In this document: positions 25,761 through 35,355 of the stretch, piece after piece
Layout: every line of letters begins with the position of its first letter
Position numbering within the stretch: the stretch's first letter is position 1
NCBI RefSeq assembly: GCF_025995175.1
Contig: NZ_BAPV01000012.1
Coordinates: forward strand, 62,001-126,000
Direction of reading: 5' to 3'
Origin: Asaia krungthepensis NRIC 0535
GTDB taxonomy: Bacteria; Pseudomonadota; Alphaproteobacteria; Acetobacterales; Acetobacteraceae
DNA: 64,000 bases
Notes under the pieces: generated by a model
Told to the model about the DNA's origin: nothing
Seen by the model: the letters and a program-made list of their open reading frames with translations, nothing else
Database searches by the model: none
Made by a program: the position numbers and the translations under genes

Positions 25761-26978
25761 TTATACCGGACTTTCAGTTCTCGGCTTGAACAGATGGAAA
25801 AGCGGTCCGGTGAGAAGGGTTGAGATCACGGCGAGGACCATGAGCGAAGCAAAGGCGAATTCTGACAGCATTCCCTGTTCATGAAGAATAGTGGCGGCGA
25901 CGATCTCCATGAGCCCCTTGCATTGCAGCAAAGCACCAAGGCTCAGCGTCTGCCTGCGGGAGAGGCCGCCGGCAGGGGGGAAGAGGTAGATGGACCCGAT
26001 CTTGGCAATGATGGAAATGGCGACAAGCGATAGGGATGCGATCACCGACGGCCAGGTCAGGGCGTCGCCGTTGATCTTCAAACCACTATGGCCAAAAAAG
26101 AGCGGTGCGAGCCAGATGAGGCAAAAGGTGGAAATCGCCTCGAAGGGGAGACGCTTCACCCATGAAGGGGGCATGAACGCGCCAGCAAAGTAAGCGCCAA
26201 TAAGTTCGTGCAGGCCAAGCGTCATGCTCGCCCAAGAACCAAGGCTGAGATAGATGGGAATCACGGCCCAAATGAGTAGTTTGGGAGGGTTACGGATGTA
26301 CCGCGTGGCAAGCCACCCCCCGAAGCCGAGGAGTATGAGCAGCAGAAACGCCGAGCACTCTCTGAGGCCCCAGCTATGCATTGCGGTTTGGCGTTCTGCG
26401 GCAAGCTGCAGCAGCGCAAGGCCGATCCAGAGTGTCGCATCGTCAATGACTGCGAGCTTCAGCGCAAGTTGTCCAATCGGCTTGTCCCGCGTCGGAAGCT
26501 CCCGCACAATCCCGATCAGGACGGGCAGGGCGCTTACCGCAATACATAACCCAATCGAGGCCGCGGCAATGCCTGGACTGACTGCCGTGGCATGCCAACC
26601 CGGCAGCGGCAGGAAGAAAAGATAGACAAGAACTGCGCCGACGAGGAAAGGGCCACCGAGCGCAGCAGCAGCGCCGCCAAGAAGGCGCGGCAATGAAGGG
26701 CGGGGCAGGGCGTCTTGCTGGGATGTACCTTCCGGGTGCTGCCACATCTCCATGCCGGCCGTAAACGCCAGGACAAGCACAGCAACCCAGCCAATCGTAT
26801 CGCCGTAAAATGAGGGAACGCCGATCGACTTCAGGGGAAGATGCCAGACAGCTGCCATGATTCCGATCAGGATGGGAATGACTGCGATCGGCACAGCCTT
26901 GCCAACCAGGCGCCACAAAAGCCACGGGACACAGACAAAGAGGCCCGTATCTGCGAGGAGCGCAGTGAAATCGTTCAT
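25761..26978 (-). CDS. CPA2-type cation:proton antiporter (Kef/NapA-like)
   Basis: This 405-residue membrane protein has about 12 hydrophobic segments spread along its length and belongs to the Na+/H+ exchanger (CPA2) superfamily. Motifs include VLAFTAGMEMW and KLAVIDDATLWIGLALL, whose paired aspartates suit ion binding, and LHELIGAYFAGAF. It likely exchanges Na+ or K+ for protons across the inner membrane; no KTN or TrkA-N regulatory domain follows. The start at 26978 is supported by AGGGCAGGT directly before ATG; the open frame continues 13 codons upstream. It is divergent from the M48 peptidase gene across an AT-rich region. Confidence 0.85.
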   Translation of the reverse strand: MNDFTALLADTGLFVCVPWLLWRLVGKAVPIAVIPILIGIMAAVWHLPLKSIGVPSFYGDTIGWVAVLVLAFTAGMEMWQHPEGTSQQDALPRPSLPRLLGGAAAALGGPFLVGAVLVYLFFLPLPGWHATAVSPGIAAASIGLCIAVSALPVLIGIVRELPTRDKPIGQLALKLAVIDDATLWIGLALLQLAAERQTAMHSWGLRECSAFLLLILLGFGGWLATRYIRNPPKLLIWAVIPIYLSLGSWASMTLGLHELIGAYFAGAFMPPSWVKRLPFEAISTFCLIWLAPLFFGHSGLKINGDALTWPSVIASLSLVAISIIAKIGSIYLFPPAGGLSRRQTLSLGALLQCKGLMEIVAATILHEQGMLSEFAFASLMVLAVISTLLTGPLFHLFKPRTESPV

Positions 26979-27184
26979 ACCTGCCCTTTCAATCATCGGC
27001 AGGAGGATAGCGCGCAATCGAGGGGAGGGGAAATCAGCGGTAGAGCGAAGGCTGTCCGCGCCGAGCAGAAGAGCACGTCGCTCCAGGACAGAAACAGAAT
27101 ATCATCTGAATATGTATTATTTTTATATCTTAGTTTCTGTTTTTATTTATCATGTTGAAGAACCAAAAATAACAGAGGCTTGCA

Positions 27185-27988
27185 ATGTCGCCCACGCTCA
27201 AGATACATCGCCATCCAAGTGAGCATCTCTACGGTTTCCTCCTCACGGTTTTCGGAGGATTATTCTGGTTCCTGTTTATGCTGTTCGTCGTTGTAGGAGC
27301 GCTCGAGAGTCCCCGCGGGATCGCTCATCTATTCATGATCTGCGTGTACGGGCTGTTTGTATACCTCACTTCGATCATGACGGCTGCGCTCTACCGGGCC
27401 TACGCCATAGGTAATATGGTCGCGCTCTCGGAAGATCAATTCCCGGAGCTTCATACCCAGTTTGTCGCGATCGCCCGTGAGCTCGGTTTGGCCGAGACAC
27501 CGCAGGCTTTCATTCATAACTCCGGTGGGGTCATGAACGCATTTGCGATACGGCTTTTGCGCGGGCGTTACGTTTTCCTGACTTCAGCCATTGTCGAGGC
27601 GGAAGACAATGCGCAGCTTCGTTTCATCATGGCGCATGAAATCGCGCATCATGCGTTGGGCCATCTGAATGCGTTCAAGCATTTCATACGACTCCCAGCC
27701 TTTCTTGTTCCATTTCTCTATCGGGCCTATTCCCGTGCGCGTGAGTTCAGCTGCGATGCAGTCGGGGCCTCGGTCCTGCCGGATGTACATGACGCGCTCA
27801 CAGCCCTGCAAATGCTCGCCTGTGGTACCAAGCGTCTGAACAAAGCAATGAATGTCGATGCATTCGCGGCGCAGGATTTCCGGGTACCGGGGCTGGCGGG
27901 CTTTGTGGTCGAAATCGCATCGACCCACCCGCGCCTCACACGCCGCGTGGCCTATCTGAAGGCGAACTTTAAAAGGCACGCGGCCTGA
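27185..27988 (+). CDS. M48 family membrane metallopeptidase
   Basis: This 267-residue protease has two N-terminal membrane segments (about residues 14-40 and 49-75) and a zinc-peptidase domain with HEIAHH (about residue 150) as the H-E-x-x-H motif. The third ligand glutamate lies in SRAREFSCDAVGA, and STHPRL near the end is typical of M48 (HtpX-like) enzymes. It probably degrades misfolded membrane proteins or cleaves envelope substrates. AGAGG precedes the ATG. Upstream is an unusually AT-rich stretch (27100-27170) that likely holds the promoters of this gene and the divergent antiporter. Confidence 0.9.
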   Translation: MSPTLKIHRHPSEHLYGFLLTVFGGLFWFLFMLFVVVGALESPRGIAHLFMICVYGLFVYLTSIMTAALYRAYAIGNMVALSEDQFPELHTQFVAIARELGLAETPQAFIHNSGGVMNAFAIRLLRGRYVFLTSAIVEAEDNAQLRFIMAHEIAHHALGHLNAFKHFIRLPAFLVPFLYRAYSRAREFSCDAVGASVLPDVHDALTALQMLACGTKRLNKAMNVDAFAAQDFRVPGLAGFVVEIASTHPRLTRRVAYLKANFKRHAA

Positions 27989-28027
27989 CGAAGTCCGCGG
28001 CACGCGATGCTGCGATCAGACTGACCT

Positions 28028-28048
28028 CCGGCCCCGTCACGGGGCCGG
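28028..28048. terminator. GC-rich hairpin between convergent genes
   Basis: CCGGCCCCGT at 28028-28037 pairs with ACGGGGCCGG at 28039-28048, a 10-bp GC-rich dyad. It lies between the M48 peptidase gene and the convergent TonB receptor gene and could end transcription in both directions. No T-run follows. Confidence 0.55.
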
Positions 28049-28058
28049 TAGGGAACCC

Positions 28059-30404
28059 TCAGAAACTGGCCTGCATACTGGCGGAAAACGCCCTGGGGGC
28101 ACCGATCAGGACCTCGGATGGATAGCTCGTATCCGCCCACTGCACATAATGCTTGTTACCGATGTTATCGATCCGCCCGTACAGGGTGAAACCCTTGTAG
28201 ATATGCCACCCCGCGAAAACACTCACCAAGGCGTAGTCCTTGAGCGACAATGTATTGGCGTAATCTCCCTTGCGCGCGGAAACGTAACGCATGCCTGCCC
28301 CGAGATCGAGCGGCAGGTCCAGTACTGCTGACCAGATACCCCACAGATTGGCCGTCACCTTGGGCACATTCGGCACCAAATGACCGGAGGCATTCGTCGA
28401 GGCATCCGGGAAGAATGTGCCGTAATGGGAGTCCGTATACGCGACGTTGCCGGAGACGCTCCAGTGCCAGTTGATACGCCAGTCGATCTGGCTTTCGACC
28501 CCGCGCGACTTCTGGCTCCCCGCAGTCGAAACGCTGTCCTGCCCCGTCTGGACTAGGACCTTCGTGCGCTTGATATCGTAGAGCGAGAGCGTTGTTATCA
28601 ACTTCCCCGAGAGTGCGGTGGCCTTGATGCCAATCTCGCCCTGGCGCGAATGCGACAAACGCGAGAACTGTCCCCGGTTGGCCAGAAATAAATTGGAGCC
28701 CGGAGGGTCCTCGGCAGTCGTGTACACACCATAAAGGCTGAGACCGGGCATCAGATCGTAAACGGGGCCGATACGGAAATTGGCGGGGTTATAGTGCCCC
28801 TTGAAGCTGGTGGCGGTATTGAACTGACCGTTCTGGTTGTAGTTCTGTCGGTCGAGCGAGAGCCAGTCATACCTGAATCCCCCAACGAGACGCAGCTTCG
28901 CGGTGACAGAGAGCGTATCCTCAAGGAAAAGACCGGCATCGATCATGGTAGTGGGAGATTTGCGAAACGGGAGCTCCCCGGCGAACGGCCCAACTGCCCC
29001 ACCTTCGGGGCTAACCAGCGAAACACTATCGGCGTAATCGGCATCCGGGAAACCACGGTTGCGGATGAAACGCAGATAATAGGCGTCGCCTCCCATGACC
29101 AGCCGGTTGTGCAGACCGAATAGGGTATGGTCGATACGCGCGTCGATACTGTCACCCACCTGATGCTGGTTCTGATAGACATAGAACCGGTCACGTCCGA
29201 TACGCCCGGGAGGTATCGCAACACCATTTGAGTCGAGAGACCCTGTCGTGCCGATGAAGCTGTATGTCTCCGCATTGTTCCACCGACGCTTGGCATACAT
29301 GAAATACGCCTTGTCGTGCAGCGTGACGTGAGAGTTCACAACCCAGTCGAGATGTAGGGTCGGGGTGGCGTTCACGGAGCTGGCCTGGGGATTGGCTACA
29401 TTGTAATTGCGCCACAGCGAAGCCTTGCTGATGACCAACCCACGGGTGGAATGCAGCAAACCGGTTGCGGCATCCCCCACAGCGCTTCCGGGCACAAGCG
29501 GGGCGCCGTAATAGGTGGAAAGCTCATCGGTCAGGTAATCGACGCCAAGGCGCGCGGTGAAGCTCCGGGACGGATGCCACAGGAGCGTGGTCGTCCAGTC
29601 ATTACTATGCGGGTTGGCATTCCTGACGTAACCGTCTGAAGAGGTGCGGCTGAAATCACTCCTGATCGCCACCGTGCGCGAAAGTGGCACTGAACCGCCG
29701 AACCCTGCGCTCCAGCTATTGAAGCTGCCATATGAGACAAGGGCGTCCGCGCGTACACGCTCCAGATCAGGCGTACGGCTGCGCATATCCACCGTTCCGC
29801 CCACCGCGCCCTGCCCGTAAAGCACCGAGGATGGGCCTTTGAGAACTTCTACAGCTTCCAGATTGAAGGCATTGAGCGGGCGGTTCACCATGGTTGTCGG
29901 GCCGAAATAGAACCCGTCACGCAAAATCAGAATCTGGTTGCCGCTGAATCCGCGCATCAGCAACTGGGCGGGATTCCCCGGCGATCCACCAGAGGTCACT
30001 CCCGGAGCGGAATCAGCGGCCTCTTCAGCATGCACGTATCCGCGTTGCAAGATGGTGCGACGATCAACAACCGCAATGGAAGCCGGGTTATGCTGCAGGG
30101 TTAGTCCGAGCCTTCCGCCAATGGCCGGACGCGCCTTAAGCCCGGTGCTCTCGCCCTTGGTCGTAATGTACTCGTCCGTTTCTGTCCGATCCTGACCGAG
30201 TGCGGTCTTGGGCATGGCAAGTACGGCGATAACGAGCAGCGGCCATAGTGGGAGCGCTCCGACAGGCAACGGGAAAGGCGCTGAAGATCGACGCACGGAG
30301 GCCGCCGCGGCATCGGACACGGGGCCGGGCGGCTCTGCGGAAGCGGGGAATATCGATACTGGCCGGGTGCTTCCGGCCGGTGGGCGAGGGGGGAAGGTGC
30401 GCAT
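28059..30404 (-). CDS. TonB-dependent receptor under cobalamin riboswitch control
   Basis: This 781-residue outer-membrane receptor has a plug domain (IAVVDRRTILQRGYVHAEEAA, then PAQLLMRGFSGNQILILRDG and LEAVEVLKGPSSVLYGQGAVGGTVD) and a 22-strand barrel ending in phenylalanine. The plug resembles siderophore receptors of the FecA/FpvA type rather than BtuB. The upstream cobalamin riboswitch, however, points to uptake of cobalamin or another corrinoid, or a cobalt-related ligand. The N-terminus is odd: about 45 proline-rich residues precede the hydrophobic signal (LPLWPLLVIAVLAM), so the true start may be internal. AGGA sits before the ATG used here. The gene is transcribed singly. Confidence 0.9.
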   Translation of the reverse strand: MRTFPPRPPAGSTRPVSIFPASAEPPGPVSDAAAASVRRSSAPFPLPVGALPLWPLLVIAVLAMPKTALGQDRTETDEYITTKGESTGLKARPAIGGRLGLTLQHNPASIAVVDRRTILQRGYVHAEEAADSAPGVTSGGSPGNPAQLLMRGFSGNQILILRDGFYFGPTTMVNRPLNAFNLEAVEVLKGPSSVLYGQGAVGGTVDMRSRTPDLERVRADALVSYGSFNSWSAGFGGSVPLSRTVAIRSDFSRTSSDGYVRNANPHSNDWTTTLLWHPSRSFTARLGVDYLTDELSTYYGAPLVPGSAVGDAATGLLHSTRGLVISKASLWRNYNVANPQASSVNATPTLHLDWVVNSHVTLHDKAYFMYAKRRWNNAETYSFIGTTGSLDSNGVAIPPGRIGRDRFYVYQNQHQVGDSIDARIDHTLFGLHNRLVMGGDAYYLRFIRNRGFPDADYADSVSLVSPEGGAVGPFAGELPFRKSPTTMIDAGLFLEDTLSVTAKLRLVGGFRYDWLSLDRQNYNQNGQFNTATSFKGHYNPANFRIGPVYDLMPGLSLYGVYTTAEDPPGSNLFLANRGQFSRLSHSRQGEIGIKATALSGKLITTLSLYDIKRTKVLVQTGQDSVSTAGSQKSRGVESQIDWRINWHWSVSGNVAYTDSHYGTFFPDASTNASGHLVPNVPKVTANLWGIWSAVLDLPLDLGAGMRYVSARKGDYANTLSLKDYALVSVFAGWHIYKGFTLYGRIDNIGNKHYVQWADTSYPSEVLIGAPRAFSASMQASF

Positions 30405-30502
30405 GACGGCGGCTTCTATCCTGAACTCACGTCACTACGATGGGCGCATCATGATACGCCACCTCTGGGACACCCCGCCCGTCAGGTTCCGTCCGTGACC
30501 AT

Positions 30503-30690
30503 GGATGATGGCAGGTCTCCTGACTTGTGCATCATGACACGAGCGCTGGCCTTCCCGGGGATAGATACCCAGTGACTGGGCCTTTCGGCCCGCGCGCGCG
30601 TGCTCCTCACCTACAGTTGCGGGGGCAGTCATGGCCTTGGACCATGTTCCCTTTTCATCCCGGTCACCCGGGAACCATCGGGGGCGACCC
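30503..30690 (-). promoter_or_regulatory. Cobalamin (B12) riboswitch
   Basis: On the minus strand the elements occur in the canonical order: GGTTCC, AAAAGGGAACATGGT, the core GCCCCCGCAACTGTA, a G-rich arm with CACTGGG, CCCGGGAAGGCC, and the B12 box AAGTCAGGAGACCTGCC. The B12 box fits its consensus completely. The aptamer ends about 100 bases before the TonB receptor start, a normal position for control of translation or transcription in Proteobacteria. Binding of adenosylcobalamin would lower receptor expression. Confidence 0.93.
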
Positions 30691-30832
30691 TAGCGTGGAG
30701 AAACGGCGTGTCAACGAGACCACACCCGCATCACGGTTTTCACGCTTCCTCTGCGACGTTTCGGGCACAGCTTCACCCGCACCGGAAGCGGCAAGTTCCG
30801 GATGTCTGACAACGTGGCATGGCGGCCTCCGC

Positions 30833-32857
30833 TCAGGCCGGATCTACGACCGTTCTTGCGAGATGGGGGTCGGAGCGGCTCGGGCTTCCGGTCTCGACAT
30901 GGCCGGCGAGGACATGCAACGGCGTGCCATCCGCCGCGCGTAGCTCGAGATGATACCATCCGTCACTCGCACCGAGCGCGATTTTCAGGGCAAGGCGGGT
31001 GTGTGAGGCGAGATCGAGCGCGGTCGTTTGACCGCCGTAATGGTCAGTCAGGGTCATGCTGCTTTCAGGGGTCCGGGCGACTTCAATCATAAGGGTTAGA
31101 TAATCGCTGCTGTTTTCCTCTGTGAGTCCCAGACCAGCCATGGGGGTATGAAGTCTGTAGAAACCGTTCGGCCCGTAGACTTCGACCGGCACATTAGCGG
31201 TACAGGTGTAACGGGCGGAGGAGTGGGCTGGAAGCGTCACATGCCGGGAAGGCTGACCTTTTTGCCGGATACGGAATACGACACCTTGTGAACCGGCATT
31301 GGTCAATTCGAGCCGATCATTCCTGTCGGACCGGGTCGTGAGCCTCAAACGATAGGGTAAGGCGCGGGCAGGGCGCTGGCCCGCTTCCTGCACCGGAAGG
31401 CTCCCATGTTCAGGGACCAGTGGCGGTGGATGGGCGCAGGAGAGGCGCGTCTGGGGCAGGTAGTCGTCAGTATTGGGCAGATCGGCCGACCAGACCGGGT
31501 CGGCCTTGCCAAAATCGAATGCCGAGGTCAGATCGCCGCAAACAGCCCGACGCCATGGTGTGATTGTAGGGCAGGTCACACCAAAGCGCTTCTCCAGAAA
31601 CTGGATGACCGAGGTGTGATCGAATAGCTGTGAGTTGACCCAGCCACCCTTGCTCCATGGAGAAATGACGAGTGCCGGAACGCGTGGTCCAAGCCCGACC
31701 GGTTCGCCGTGAAAACTCTCACCCTGGGTTGAAACGCCCGCATTCCCGCTTTGTGTTCCCCCAAGATCCGGGACTGGCGGTGGGACGTGATCGAAAAACC
31801 CGTCATTCTCGTCGTAATTCAGAATGAACACGGTTTTTGACCAGGTGTCCGGGTGGCGGACGAAGATATCGATGAGCTTGGAAATCAGATGTTCGCCGAA
31901 TCCCGGTGGTGCTTCCGGATGCTCCGACAGGGCGGCAGGGGGGACGATCCAGGAAACCTGCGGCAGAGTGCCTTGGGCGATATCCTTCTCGAATGCGTCC
32001 AGCAGATAGCGGCCCTCGAGTTCGTGCGTATTCTCCTTCGTCGATCCGGGGACGATGGCGCGGGCATTGCGGTAGCGCCAGTCTTTCGGGTCAAGGTTGC
32101 GGAACTGCCTGAATGAGGCGAGAGGATTATCGCCGAAATTATCGTATTCCTGATAGAACTTCCAGCTGACACCGGCTTCCTGGAGGCGTTCAGGATAGGT
32201 CGTCCAGTCGAAGGGCGCGAAATGCGGGTTGTCATGCGCCATGTCGGCAGACCAGTTGCCGTCATCCACATTCTCGACAGCCTGCTTTCCATCTGACCCA
32301 ACGGAGAGGCCATTGGTGCCGGTGAAGAAATAGAGGCGGTTCGGATTGGTCGGCCCGAAGATGGAGGCGTGATAGGCGTCACAGATGGTGAAGGCGTCGG
32401 CAAGCGCATAGTAATAGGGAATCTCGCGTCGCGTGAAATACCCCATGGTCATGGGAGATTTATGCGGAACCCAGCCCTCCCATTCATTCCAGGCGGCTTG
32501 CGTGCCTTTCCAGCTGTGATCGAGGCTTTTCAGGCAAGCCGCCGAGGTATGGATCGTGTCGAACAGGAAAGGCCAGACGGCGCGGCCTTTGGCATCTTTC
32601 TGGGCAAAGACTGAACTGCCATCGGCCTGTGTCTCGGCCCGTGGGTCGCCAAAGCCACGTACACCGCGCAGGGACCCGAAATAATGGTCGAAGCTGCGGT
32701 TTTCCTGCATCAGGATCACCACATGCTTGACGTCCTGTATCGTTCCCGTTTCGCGATGGGCGGGGATGGCAAGGGCCTTGCGCAGATTATCGGGCAGGGC
32801 AGTTCCGGCCAGAGCGGCAGCACCAAGGGAGAGAAATTGCCGACGGCCGGGTTTCAT
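30833..32857 (-). CDS. Phosphocholine-specific phospholipase C, Tat-exported
   Basis: This 674-residue enzyme cleaves phosphatidylcholine or sphingomyelin outside the cytoplasm. It begins with a twin-arginine signal (GRRQFLSLGAAALAG). The phosphoesterase domain carries VVILMQENRSFDHYFG near residue 45, plus HASIFGPTNPNRLYFFTG, NYDENDGFFDHV and ALVISPWSKGGWV, all hallmarks of the PlcN/PlcH and acid phosphatase AcpA superfamily. Two C-terminal repeats of the bacterial PLC accessory domain follow from about residue 500. It is 17 bp downstream of a TonB receptor gene and co-transcribed with it; PhoB-like repeats upstream suggest induction by phosphate starvation. Confidence 0.94.
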   Translation of the reverse strand: MKPGRRQFLSLGAAALAGTALPDNLRKALAIPAHRETGTIQDVKHVVILMQENRSFDHYFGSLRGVRGFGDPRAETQADGSSVFAQKDAKGRAVWPFLFDTIHTSAACLKSLDHSWKGTQAAWNEWEGWVPHKSPMTMGYFTRREIPYYYALADAFTICDAYHASIFGPTNPNRLYFFTGTNGLSVGSDGKQAVENVDDGNWSADMAHDNPHFAPFDWTTYPERLQEAGVSWKFYQEYDNFGDNPLASFRQFRNLDPKDWRYRNARAIVPGSTKENTHELEGRYLLDAFEKDIAQGTLPQVSWIVPPAALSEHPEAPPGFGEHLISKLIDIFVRHPDTWSKTVFILNYDENDGFFDHVPPPVPDLGGTQSGNAGVSTQGESFHGEPVGLGPRVPALVISPWSKGGWVNSQLFDHTSVIQFLEKRFGVTCPTITPWRRAVCGDLTSAFDFGKADPVWSADLPNTDDYLPQTRLSCAHPPPLVPEHGSLPVQEAGQRPARALPYRLRLTTRSDRNDRLELTNAGSQGVVFRIRQKGQPSRHVTLPAHSSARYTCTANVPVEVYGPNGFYRLHTPMAGLGLTEENSSDYLTLMIEVARTPESSMTLTDHYGGQTTALDLASHTRLALKIALGASDGWYHLELRAADGTPLHVLAGHVETGSPSRSDPHLARTVVDPA

Positions 32858-32874
32858 GCTGGGACTTCCGCTTC

Positions 32875-35253
32875 TCAGTTGAAATGCTTGCGGATGGTGA
32901 AGAAGACCATACGCGGCGCGGCGGCCTGAAGGGTCTGGAAGCTGCCGGAGGGATCGGAGTTGATGAACCCGTTGCTGCCTACAGTGGCCACATAGCGCTT
33001 GTCGAACAGATTGGAGACATTGATCTGGGTGTCCAGTCCACGCAGCCAGAAATTATGGCTCTTGAAGCGATAACCCAGATTCAGGTTGAAGACGTCATTG
33101 GCGGGGACATAAGCGTCATTGGTATAGGTGTAATAGCGCCGATCCTGGATCTGCATCAGCACGTTGCCCCAGATCTGCCCGTCGTCATAGCCAAGCTGCA
33201 CATTGGCCAGATTACGCGGCATTCCTACGACGTTCTTGCCCTTGATGGCCGCGGAGACCTTGCCATCTGCTATCACGTCGTCCTGGTAGAAGGAGTTATT
33301 GAAGGCGTAGGAGGCGAAGATCGACCAGTTCGGTGCGAACTGCCAGTTCACGGCAGTATCGATACCGCGCGAGATCACGCCGCCCACATTGGAGAGTACC
33401 GAGGCATTGCCCTGAATGCCCACACCCTGTGTGACTGAAAGCAGTCGGTTCTCGAACTCGACATAGTAACCGGTCACTGTCGCCTGGAAGGTTTTGGTAT
33501 GATAGCGGTAGCCGAGTTCCTCGGTGTTCGACATCTCGGGCTTCAGCCTGCCCTGCAGCGCCTGGAAGCCAGCTACCGTGGTCGAGAACGGGCCTGAGGT
33601 CTGCGCGCTGTCGAAAGCCGCCATGTTGCGGCTGTAATCGACGAAGATTTCATGGTTATGGTTGAAGCGGTAATTTGCTCCGATCTGTGGCAGGAAACCG
33701 TTGGAGGCGTTCAGCGTACCCGAGGGATAGGCCGTCGCCACCGGCATTCCCAGATAATTGCCGTTCATGGCACGTGCCGTGTTGTCGACGATCAGGGATT
33801 TGAAGCCGTAATTGACCTTCAGTTTCGGCGTGATCTTCCAGGTATCGCCCAGGTGGACCTGATAGGTCTTTGTGTTGAAAGCGCTCTGCCACTGTGTGGC
33901 AAAGGCATTGTTCTTGTACCAATGGATGGAGGAGGGCGAGCCATCGAGCGCGAGAGGATAGAAACGACGCGCCTGATTGAAGTTATTGTTCTCGAACCAG
34001 AAGCCGCCTTCGATGCTGTGATTGGCAATCTTGTAGGTCAAGCTTCCGATAAACCCGGCACGGTGGATGTCATATTCGGTCGTACGGGTAGAAAGCGGTG
34101 AGCCGCCAAGCTGCGCCGGTGTTGCGGTATAGGGCGTGACCCATACGCCTTCGCCACTATTGGTGTGGCCATAGCCCATAACATAGCCGGACAGACGGTT
34201 ATTGATCTTGAAATCCAGCTTGCCATAGCCCAGCGCATCTTCGCGAAGGCCGCCTGCGTTATAATAAACGGTATCCTGGTTTTCGATGCCTCTGGGGAAG
34301 GCCGTGCCGTTCTGATAGGCATAGGCAATCTGCTTGGCGAGAGCGTAATTGCCGGTGATGTTGTCCAGATTATAGCCATAGGTCTTGATCTGGGAGAGCG
34401 ACAGATCCTGATAGTCGTTTTCGGCGCGTTTGGACCAGTCGCCGAAGATCGTGAGCTTCAGATTTTCGCCCAGAGGCTGGACGTACTTGGCGTTGGCCTG
34501 GTCCTGACGCTGCACGCCATCGCCCTTCCACTTATTGGCGTCCTGATGATCATAGGACACATAGAATTTGCCGCCCCCCTTCAGCACGCCGCTGTTGATG
34601 CGGGCGAATGTGCGCCAGGTCGAGGCGGAGCCGATGGTTCCGCTGACATCGGCACCAAACTTTTCGGAGGGATCGATCGAACTGAATTGCAGCGCGCCGC
34701 CAAGATCGTTGGAGGCTGCAACGCCGACCGCTCCCGCGCCCTGTGTCAGCGTGGCGGGGCCGTTATTTTCTGTCTGAAGCGCGCGGCCGATCGAGAGACC
34801 ATTGTCATTGCCATAGGCCAGATTGCCCAGCGGCACGCCATCGAAGGTGAAGCCCAAGCGGCTCTGGTCGAAGCCACGAATGATGATCTGCTGCGACCAT
34901 TCATAGGAGCCAAGCGGATCGGATGAGGTGAACATCACACCCGGCAGCTTGGACAAGGCCTTGAAGGGGCTCGTCCCGGGTGTGTATTCCTGTATCGCCG
35001 TGCGCGAAATGGTCTGGGTTTCACGAGCCTGTCCGGCGCCGAGAACGATCACGGTTTCGGGGCTTTTGGCCTCCACGCTCGCCTTCCGAGACGGAACTTC
35101 AGCGCTTCGTTTCTTGCCCGGCTGCTTCTTGCTGACCGGCGCGCTCACCGGCTTTGCTGTATTCGTCACGGTTTGCGCATGCGCCACAGACTGCGCGGCA
35201 ATGATCAGGGCAGGGAGGCTTGCCGATAGAACAGGACTGAGTCTGAGTTTCAT
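32875..35253 (-). CDS. TonB-dependent receptor paired with phospholipase C
   Basis: This 792-residue outer-membrane receptor starts with a clear signal peptide (MKLRLSPVLSASLPALIIAA, cut after AHA). A basic linker follows, then a TonB box ETVIV near residue 67, a plug domain (SQQIIIRGFDQSRLGFTFDGVPLG) and a barrel ending RKHFN. The ligand cannot be read directly. Its operon with a secreted phospholipase C and the upstream PhoB-box-like repeats suggest import of a phosphorus-containing compound released by the lipase; this is inference. Start at 35253 is preferred because of the signal peptide. Confidence 0.9.
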   Translation of the reverse strand: MKLRLSPVLSASLPALIIAAQSVAHAQTVTNTAKPVSAPVSKKQPGKKRSAEVPSRKASVEAKSPETVIVLGAGQARETQTISRTAIQEYTPGTSPFKALSKLPGVMFTSSDPLGSYEWSQQIIIRGFDQSRLGFTFDGVPLGNLAYGNDNGLSIGRALQTENNGPATLTQGAGAVGVAASNDLGGALQFSSIDPSEKFGADVSGTIGSASTWRTFARINSGVLKGGGKFYVSYDHQDANKWKGDGVQRQDQANAKYVQPLGENLKLTIFGDWSKRAENDYQDLSLSQIKTYGYNLDNITGNYALAKQIAYAYQNGTAFPRGIENQDTVYYNAGGLREDALGYGKLDFKINNRLSGYVMGYGHTNSGEGVWVTPYTATPAQLGGSPLSTRTTEYDIHRAGFIGSLTYKIANHSIEGGFWFENNNFNQARRFYPLALDGSPSSIHWYKNNAFATQWQSAFNTKTYQVHLGDTWKITPKLKVNYGFKSLIVDNTARAMNGNYLGMPVATAYPSGTLNASNGFLPQIGANYRFNHNHEIFVDYSRNMAAFDSAQTSGPFSTTVAGFQALQGRLKPEMSNTEELGYRYHTKTFQATVTGYYVEFENRLLSVTQGVGIQGNASVLSNVGGVISRGIDTAVNWQFAPNWSIFASYAFNNSFYQDDVIADGKVSAAIKGKNVVGMPRNLANVQLGYDDGQIWGNVLMQIQDRRYYTYTNDAYVPANDVFNLNLGYRFKSHNFWLRGLDTQINVSNLFDKRYVATVGSNGFINSDPSGSFQTLQAAAPRMVFFTIRKHFN

Positions 35254-35300
35254 GAAAAAGAGCCGTTTCGTACTGAGGTCGATTTGCGGCCCGTAGATAT

Positions 35301-35320
35301 CGTGACACTGCGTGACACAG
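35301..35320. promoter_or_regulatory. 10-bp direct repeat ahead of the receptor-phospholipase operon
   Basis: CGTGACACTG at 35301-35310 is followed directly by CGTGACACAG at 35311-35320. On the coding strand this reads as two GTGTCAC units 10 bp apart, 48-67 bp before the receptor start. It may be a regulator half-site pair, similar in sequence to PhoB half-sites but with 10-bp instead of 11-bp spacing. Confidence 0.45.
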
Positions 35321-35355
35321 TATTATGGTTTTATTAAATCAGATCGGAAACAAAA

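Noticed and set aside
27100..27170. AT-rich block as a replication or transfer origin
   Set aside because: It lacks repeated DnaA-box-like or iteron sequences; more likely the divergent promoter region of the antiporter and peptidase genes.
33652..34926. Plus-strand frames opposite the TonB receptor
   Set aside because: These are antisense shadows of a clear receptor gene.
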